A stretch of 10,772 bases of DNA from an uncultured Lachnospiraceae bacterium (lineage in GTDB: Bacteria > Bacillota > Clostridia > Lachnospirales > Lachnospiraceae): the NCBI GenBank assembly GCA_910585395.1, contig CAJUCK010000067.1:1-10772 (forward strand), in the 5' to 3' direction. The translations under genes were made by a program, and so were the position numbers. The notes under the pieces were generated by a model. That model searched no databases and was not told the origin of the DNA. It saw only the letters and a list, made by a program, of their open reading frames with translations. Within the stretch, counting starts at the first letter, position 1. Each line of letters opens with the position of its first letter. Of the stretch, positions 6,712 through 10,772 are shown piece by piece.

Positions 6712-6884
6712 ATGCTGCAGGAAAGAATTTCTAAATTAACTTTCATAGGTAAAAAAATGTTAGACGAAAGTATTGACATAGAGTTGATATATGATATGGT
6801 TATTATAGAACAGGAAGGATATGGGATTTTATTTTTGGAAAAATGGTACTGCATTTTTCAAACAATAAGAAAAGGAGGATTTTT
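6712..6884 (+). promoter_or_regulatory. Upstream region and tentative promoter of the surface-protein gene
   Basis: The stretch between the terminator and the surface-protein start is AT-rich. A perfect -35 hexamer TTGACA occurs at 6773-6778. The best -10 with ordinary spacing is TATGGT at 6795-6800 (16-base spacer, 4 of 6 consensus bases); TATTAT at 6801-6806 is a better hexamer, but its 22-base spacer is too long. This would leave a leader of roughly 80 bases. No riboswitch fold was recognised. The strong ribosome binding site AAAGGAGG at 6871-6878 fixes the downstream start. Confidence 0.45.
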
Positions 6885-9800
6885 ATGTTTAAGAAGGGAA
6901 AAAGACTGCTGGCACTTTTGCTGACACTGATGTTAGTTGTCGGTCTTGTGCCAGTACAAGCACAGGCGGCGAAGAAACCTGCCGTCAAAAAGGTTACGCT
7001 CAAGTATAAGGAATATGTATTGAAAAAGGGACAGAAGCTGAGATTAAAGGCAGCAGTCACGCCGAAATCAGCGAAAGCAAAGCTTACCTGGAGGTCCAGC
7101 AACAGAAGGATTGTGACAGTAAATAACCAAGGCGTTGTCCAAGCAAAAGCATCAAAGGGAAAAGCTACGATTTCAGTGACTGCAGGAAGAAGGAGGGCTA
7201 CTTGTAAGATTACCATTGGAATACCTGTCAAAAAAATAACAGCTTCAAATTTGAAGCTTAACGTTGGGCAGTCCTCCAAAATATCTGCTGCAGTATCACC
7301 TAAAAATGCAGCGATTAAAAGACTGATTTATAAAAGTAATAAACCTTCCATTGTTTCAGTAAGCCATAAAGGAACAGTAAAGGCATTAAAACCAGGAAAT
7401 GCCAAGATAACAATTTTGGCTGCAGATCGTTCTAAGACCAAGAAGGTTATCAATGTAACTGTTGCGAATAAAAAGGCTGAGATACCAAGTCCAGCGCCAA
7501 ATCCAACACCCGATCCCAAACCACCTGTTCCAGATGTACCTAAAGATACACCCAAATTTTCTATTAGCTTAGATCATCAGGAACTTCCCCTAGTGATCGG
7601 GGAAAGGATGACATGCAGAGCCACTTTCAATCCAGTGGCAGAAGTGGCAGATCAGGATATAATTTGGACCAGTTCAGATGACAGTGTTGTGGCAGTCGTG
7701 TCCGCAAGAGGTGATATTCAGGGACTGATGCCAGGAAAAGCAACTGTCACAGCAATATCACAACAGGACAGCAGGGTAACAGCATCCATGGAAGTGACTG
7801 TTTCAGAAGAAGGGGTGATTTCAAAGGAAGCTTCTTCAGCTCAGGAACTGACAGAGATTTTGAGCAGTTCAACAGCGGAGGCAAATGATGTATTGGTTAC
7901 ATTAAAAACGGAAGAGAGCCAGATAGCAATTTCTGAGGGAACGTATGAGAATGTTACACTTATTGTTGATGCACCGAAAGCTACGATTGACAACAGTGCG
8001 CAGTTTAAACAGGTGCTGATTAAAAATATTGCAGAAGATACTTGGTGTGAAAAGAGCGGGAACCACATTTACATAGACAGTACAGCAGGTCATTTGGTGG
8101 TTGATTCAAAGGGCACGCCTAATGTGTATCTTTTGGACAGTACAGAATCCATTACCGTAGAAAATAATGGAAATCTACAGGAACTTTTAATTGCTTCTGC
8201 AGCGAAAGTTCTGGTAAAAGGAGATTCTGCAGCCAGTCCGATAAATTGTGAATATTATCATGCTGATGAGAATTATGGACAGATTACAACCTATGTGCCT
8301 TTGGACATTTATTCCACTACAAAATATAAATTGGTGGTGGGTCCTGGAGGTGAGCAGACAGCCGTAAAGGTCAGCGGAGAGAATGATATTCCAGAAATTA
8401 ATGGCCTTGGCATGATCTCCGTTACCATTGACAGCACAGGCGAAAACAAGTCAGTGATTGCAGAAAACAGTGAAGATTTAAAAGATCTGCCGGAAACAAC
8501 AGTTACAGGGAAGATCTGCCGAGATGCAGGAGAAACGGCAGGGACAATAGAAGCAGCCGTATATCTGGTGCGTTATTCCATGAATATTACGGATGATAAT
8601 ATATCTGTTTATTTGGACGGCAGCAGCACCATCAAGAAGGAGACAGATGATGCAGGCAGATATACATTTGAATCGGTAAAAATTGGTAACTATGTGGTCG
8701 TTGTGGAAGCGGAAGGTTATCCTCTTATCACACAAAATATTTATATTGACAATAATTATAATCAAGACAGAGCATATGAAGTAAGCGACATTATTTTAAT
8801 GGATGAGGCTGGAAAAGCAGGTGGGATTACTGGTGTGCTGATTGATGCCTCAACTGGAGAGCGCATAAATAAAGGACTGTCTGTAATTCTGCGGAAAGGA
8901 ATCAACAATATCACCACAAATGAAGTGAAAAAAGTGATTTCCGAAAAAACTGGAGATTATGCATTTTATAACATTACGCCCGGCCAATACACAATACAGG
9001 TTAAAGATGAATCAGATGAGCAAGAATATATGTCTGCCTATGAAAATATTTCGGTTCAGCCAGAGGCAGTTGTGACTCGCAATATAACATTGTCTAAGAC
9101 TTTAGATTCCGATGAAGTGAGATTCGTTCTTACATGGGACGGAGAAAAAGAAGGGGTCAGTGCAGATCTGGATATTCATCTGTATGGACCAGATCCATTT
9201 AATGACGGAGAGTATGGAGTTTATTTCTCAGACCAATATTCCTGGTCAGGCCATCTGATGGATGGAAGATATGTTCCATACTTTGCGAAGCTTGATGTAG
9301 ACGATAAAGCTTTTGAGGGACCTGAGACAATTACAGTCAAAACTCTTACAGAAGGGCAGTATAAAGTATTTGTACAGGATTATACAAATGGAGGCGCAGG
9401 AAATCAACTCTATACCTCTAAGCCAGTAGTAAAAGTTTACAAAGGCAACAGGATGATAGATACGATTAATATGCCGGAGAAAACAGGCGGTGTATGGTTT
9501 GTAGGAAGCTATAATAATGTTACGGGAGCGTTTACGGTGGCAGATGAGGTTTACAGTGGAAAACCCAATACCTCTGTGCGCGCGCAGATTGGAAAAATTC
9601 TCAATCGGCTGACACAGTTTGAGGTGACGGATGCAGCGGCATTTGCCCAGGACCAGCAGCTTATTGATGATGTGGCAAGAAATTATCTCTTAAAGAAAAC
9701 AACTGACGCACAGCTTGCCGATTATCAGACAAAACTGCTTGCGCTGCTTGCGAAACTGCAGAGTGGACTGACTATAAGCCAGATAAAAACAGAAGGCGAA

Positions 9801-10772
9801 GTGAAAGAAAGATATGATTGTTTCAAAAATGAACATTGGCTGTATAATGTATCTGGAAGCACAGAGACTTTGACTGACTTTGAGGTGGTTTTGAAGGATG
9901 CAGATGCATCTTTTGTCCTTGAAGAACTAAATAAAGATGATAATAATTATCTGTATGAATATCGCTTGATTTTGCAGAATCGGGCGCTTGGGGTTTCTAC
10001 AAATTATTATTTTGATTATAGCCAGGTTAATGAGAGCTGGGTAGAAGATATCAGGGATTCTGGCAATGCAGGATGGAAAAGAGAGCTTTATGCACAAAAT
10101 GGCTACACCGGCGGCAATAATGCAGAGATTGGCAGAAATCTCGATATTCAGCTAAAGGAAGGCATCAGCCTTACCTCTATGGAATATGCCGCAGATGCAG
10201 AAGAAGGAACCTGGACCTATGGAGATAGGGTAGATCTTGTTCTGCATTTAAAGAAGGATGGAACGGAAGTTTCAAAAGATTACCCAATTTATTATAAACC
10301 TTTTGGTGCAGAACTGCTTAAGATTACAGATACTGAGAATCATATAACAGAGCAGGAAAGTACAAGTTATTGGAACTGGTTTGAAGAAAATCGTATTGTA
10401 TCCTACCGCGTTTATGGTGAAAATAAGCAAATGGGAACCAGCTGGTCTGCAGAAGTTTCGCCAGGGGCAACCTATGAATTAATTGATCCAGAAGAATATT
10501 ATCGAGAGAATGGAGATTATTATTATGACCAAACAATAGAAACTGTGATGGTGGTCACAAATACCAATGGTGCAAAACAGGCATACAATATCTATTATTA
10601 CGAAGATACTACTGATGCGGAAATCATAGGAATTTATGATCCCGATAATATGTATACCTATTATGATGATGATGTTACATCAACCACTTTTGGAATTTAC
10701 TATACCATCCATTTAGAGGGAATGAATTCTGAGCTGGGAAAGAATCTGCAGGTACATACAAAAGCAGGAGCT
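6885..10772 (+). CDS. Large secreted multidomain surface protein with Big_2 Ig-like domains (3' end outside window)
   Basis: The frame is open for 1,296 codons to the last base, with no stop codon seen on full translation. AAAGGAGG at 6871-6878 sets the start. Residues 1-28 are a signal peptide: basic start, hydrophobic core, AQA before the cut. Big_2-like Ig domains follow at ~33-112, ~115-193 and, after a Pro-rich linker (~199-224), ~225-307. Each has the T-W/Y-x-S-S/N-x-x-x-I/V-V-x-V and G-x-A-x-I/V-T-V pattern. Residues ~315-450 look like short beta-strand turns of a solenoid. Two Cna-B/carboxypeptidase-regulatory-like domains follow (~538-638 and ~646-740; DAGRYTFESVKIGNYVV, GDYAFYNITPGQYTIQV). 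Residues ~745-889 resemble DUF2135/YfaP (DLDIHLYGP; LDVDD...GPET). A helical stretch is at ~893-965, then unrecognised beta-rich, Tyr/Asp-rich sequence. It probably works at the cell surface in adhesion or polymer binding. No enzyme active site was recognised, and the anchor would be in the missing end. Confidence 0.88.
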   Translation, partial: MFKKGKRLLALLLTLMLVVGLVPVQAQAAKKPAVKKVTLKYKEYVLKKGQKLRLKAAVTPKSAKAKLTWRSSNRRIVTVNNQGVVQAKASKGKATISVTAGRRRATCKITIGIPVKKITASNLKLNVGQSSKISAAVSPKNAAIKRLIYKSNKPSIVSVSHKGTVKALKPGNAKITILAADRSKTKKVINVTVANKKAEIPSPAPNPTPDPKPPVPDVPKDTPKFSISLDHQELPLVIGERMTCRATFNPVAEVADQDIIWTSSDDSVVAVVSARGDIQGLMPGKATVTAISQQDSRVTASMEVTVSEEGVISKEASSAQELTEILSSSTAEANDVLVTLKTEESQIAISEGTYENVTLIVDAPKATIDNSAQFKQVLIKNIAEDTWCEKSGNHIYIDSTAGHLVVDSKGTPNVYLLDSTESITVENNGNLQELLIASAAKVLVKGDSAASPINCEYYHADENYGQITTYVPLDIYSTTKYKLVVGPGGEQTAVKVSGENDIPEINGLGMISVTIDSTGENKSVIAENSEDLKDLPETTVTGKICRDAGETAGTIEAAVYLVRYSMNITDDNISVYLDGSSTIKKETDDAGRYTFESVKIGNYVVVVEAEGYPLITQNIYIDNNYNQDRAYEVSDIILMDEAGKAGGITGVLIDASTGERINKGLSVILRKGINNITTNEVKKVISEKTGDYAFYNITPGQYTIQVKDESDEQEYMSAYENISVQPEAVVTRNITLSKTLDSDEVRFVLTWDGEKEGVSADLDIHLYGPDPFNDGEYGVYFSDQYSWSGHLMDGRYVPYFAKLDVDDKAFEGPETITVKTLTEGQYKVFVQDYTNGGAGNQLYTSKPVVKVYKGNRMIDTINMPEKTGGVWFVGSYNNVTGAFTVADEVYSGKPNTSVRAQIGKILNRLTQFEVTDAAAFAQDQQLIDDVARNYLLKKTTDAQLADYQTKLLALLAKLQSGLTISQIKTEGEVKERYDCFKNEHWLYNVSGSTETLTDFEVVLKDADASFVLEELNKDDNNYLYEYRLILQNRALGVSTNYYFDYSQVNESWVEDIRDSGNAGWKRELYAQNGYTGGNNAEIGRNLDIQLKEGISLTSMEYAADAEEGTWTYGDRVDLVLHLKKDGTEVSKDYPIYYKPFGAELLKITDTENHITEQESTSYWNWFEENRIVSYRVYGENKQMGTSWSAEVSPGATYELIDPEEYYRENGDYYYDQTIETVMVVTNTNGAKQAYNIYYYEDTTDAEIIGIYDPDNMYTYYDDDVTSTTFGIYYTIHLEGMNSELGKNLQVHTKAGA

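Noticed and set aside
6712..6884. Cyclic-di-GMP or other riboswitch before the surface-protein gene
   Set aside because: Clostridial adhesin genes often have one, but none of the expected conserved segments or a second terminator-like hairpin is visible here.
6712..6924. 70-codon + strand frame after the terminator
   Set aside because: It starts directly after the terminator T-run, has no ribosome binding site, overlaps the surface-protein start in another frame and resembles no protein.
6803..7279. 158-codon minus-strand frame
   Set aside because: It is antisense to the signal peptide and Lys-rich Ig domains; its Phe/Leu/Ala-rich composition is what antisense of Lys/Ala/Val codons gives, and no start signal is seen.
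7328..7555. Minus-strand frame with a Gly-rich start
   Set aside because: It is antisense to the Pro-rich linker; the Gly residues come from complementing Pro codons.
1..10772. CRISPR array, tRNA/rRNA genes, insertion sequences or integrase
   Set aside because: No regularly spaced repeats, tRNA-like cloverleaf, transposase or recombinase motifs were seen on either strand.

Overview
The window looks like part of a Gram-positive, moderately AT-rich chromosome of the class Clostridia, most likely a gut Lachnospiraceae-type bacterium. This rests on protein style, strong AGGAGG-type ribosome binding sites, the clostridial OmpR-type regulator/kinase/ABC exporter arrangement and the large Ig-domain surface protein. 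No sequence search was possible, so the taxonomy is an inference. All genes that can be supported lie on the + strand.

Layout. (1) Positions 2-196 hold the end of a thiamine-diphosphate enzyme, probably the acetolactate synthase large subunit. (2) Positions 341-931 encode a two-domain ribonuclease HI (viroplasmin-like N-terminus plus RNase H domain). (3) Positions 952-2780 encode a two-component system: an OmpR/PhoB-type response regulator overlapping its membrane sensor kinase by 4 bases. (4) After a 222-base spacer, positions 3003-6125 encode an ABC exporter of the LolD/MacB/FtsX kind: a cytoplasmic ATPase and an 8-helix permease with two large extracytoplasmic domains. (5) Positions 6145-6711 are a self-contained unit: a MerR-type promoter with a 19-base spacer and dyad, a 150-residue TipAS-type ligand-binding protein, and a hairpin-plus-T-run terminator. 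The protein keeps the first ~14 residues of a MerR helix-turn-helix and then jumps straight into the TipAS domain, so the DNA-binding region appears to have been deleted. (6) Positions 6885-10772 are an open reading frame that runs off the window (1,296 codons seen). It encodes a secreted multidomain surface protein with a signal peptide, three Big_2-like Ig domains, a beta-solenoid-like stretch, two Cna-B/carboxypeptidase-regulatory-like domains, a DUF2135/YfaP-like domain and a Tyr/Asp-rich C-terminal part.

How the parts may work together. The two-component system and the ABC exporter have the layout of Firmicutes modules that sense and remove cell-envelope-active compounds, often peptide antibiotics. 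The adjacent TipAS protein belongs to a family known for binding thiopeptides and other drugs. A drug-response neighbourhood is therefore plausible but is inferred from context alone. The surface protein seems to be a separate transcription unit. The most unusual item is the TipAS gene: an apparently intact MerR-type operator and promoter drives a product that has lost the DNA-binding domain needed to use it.
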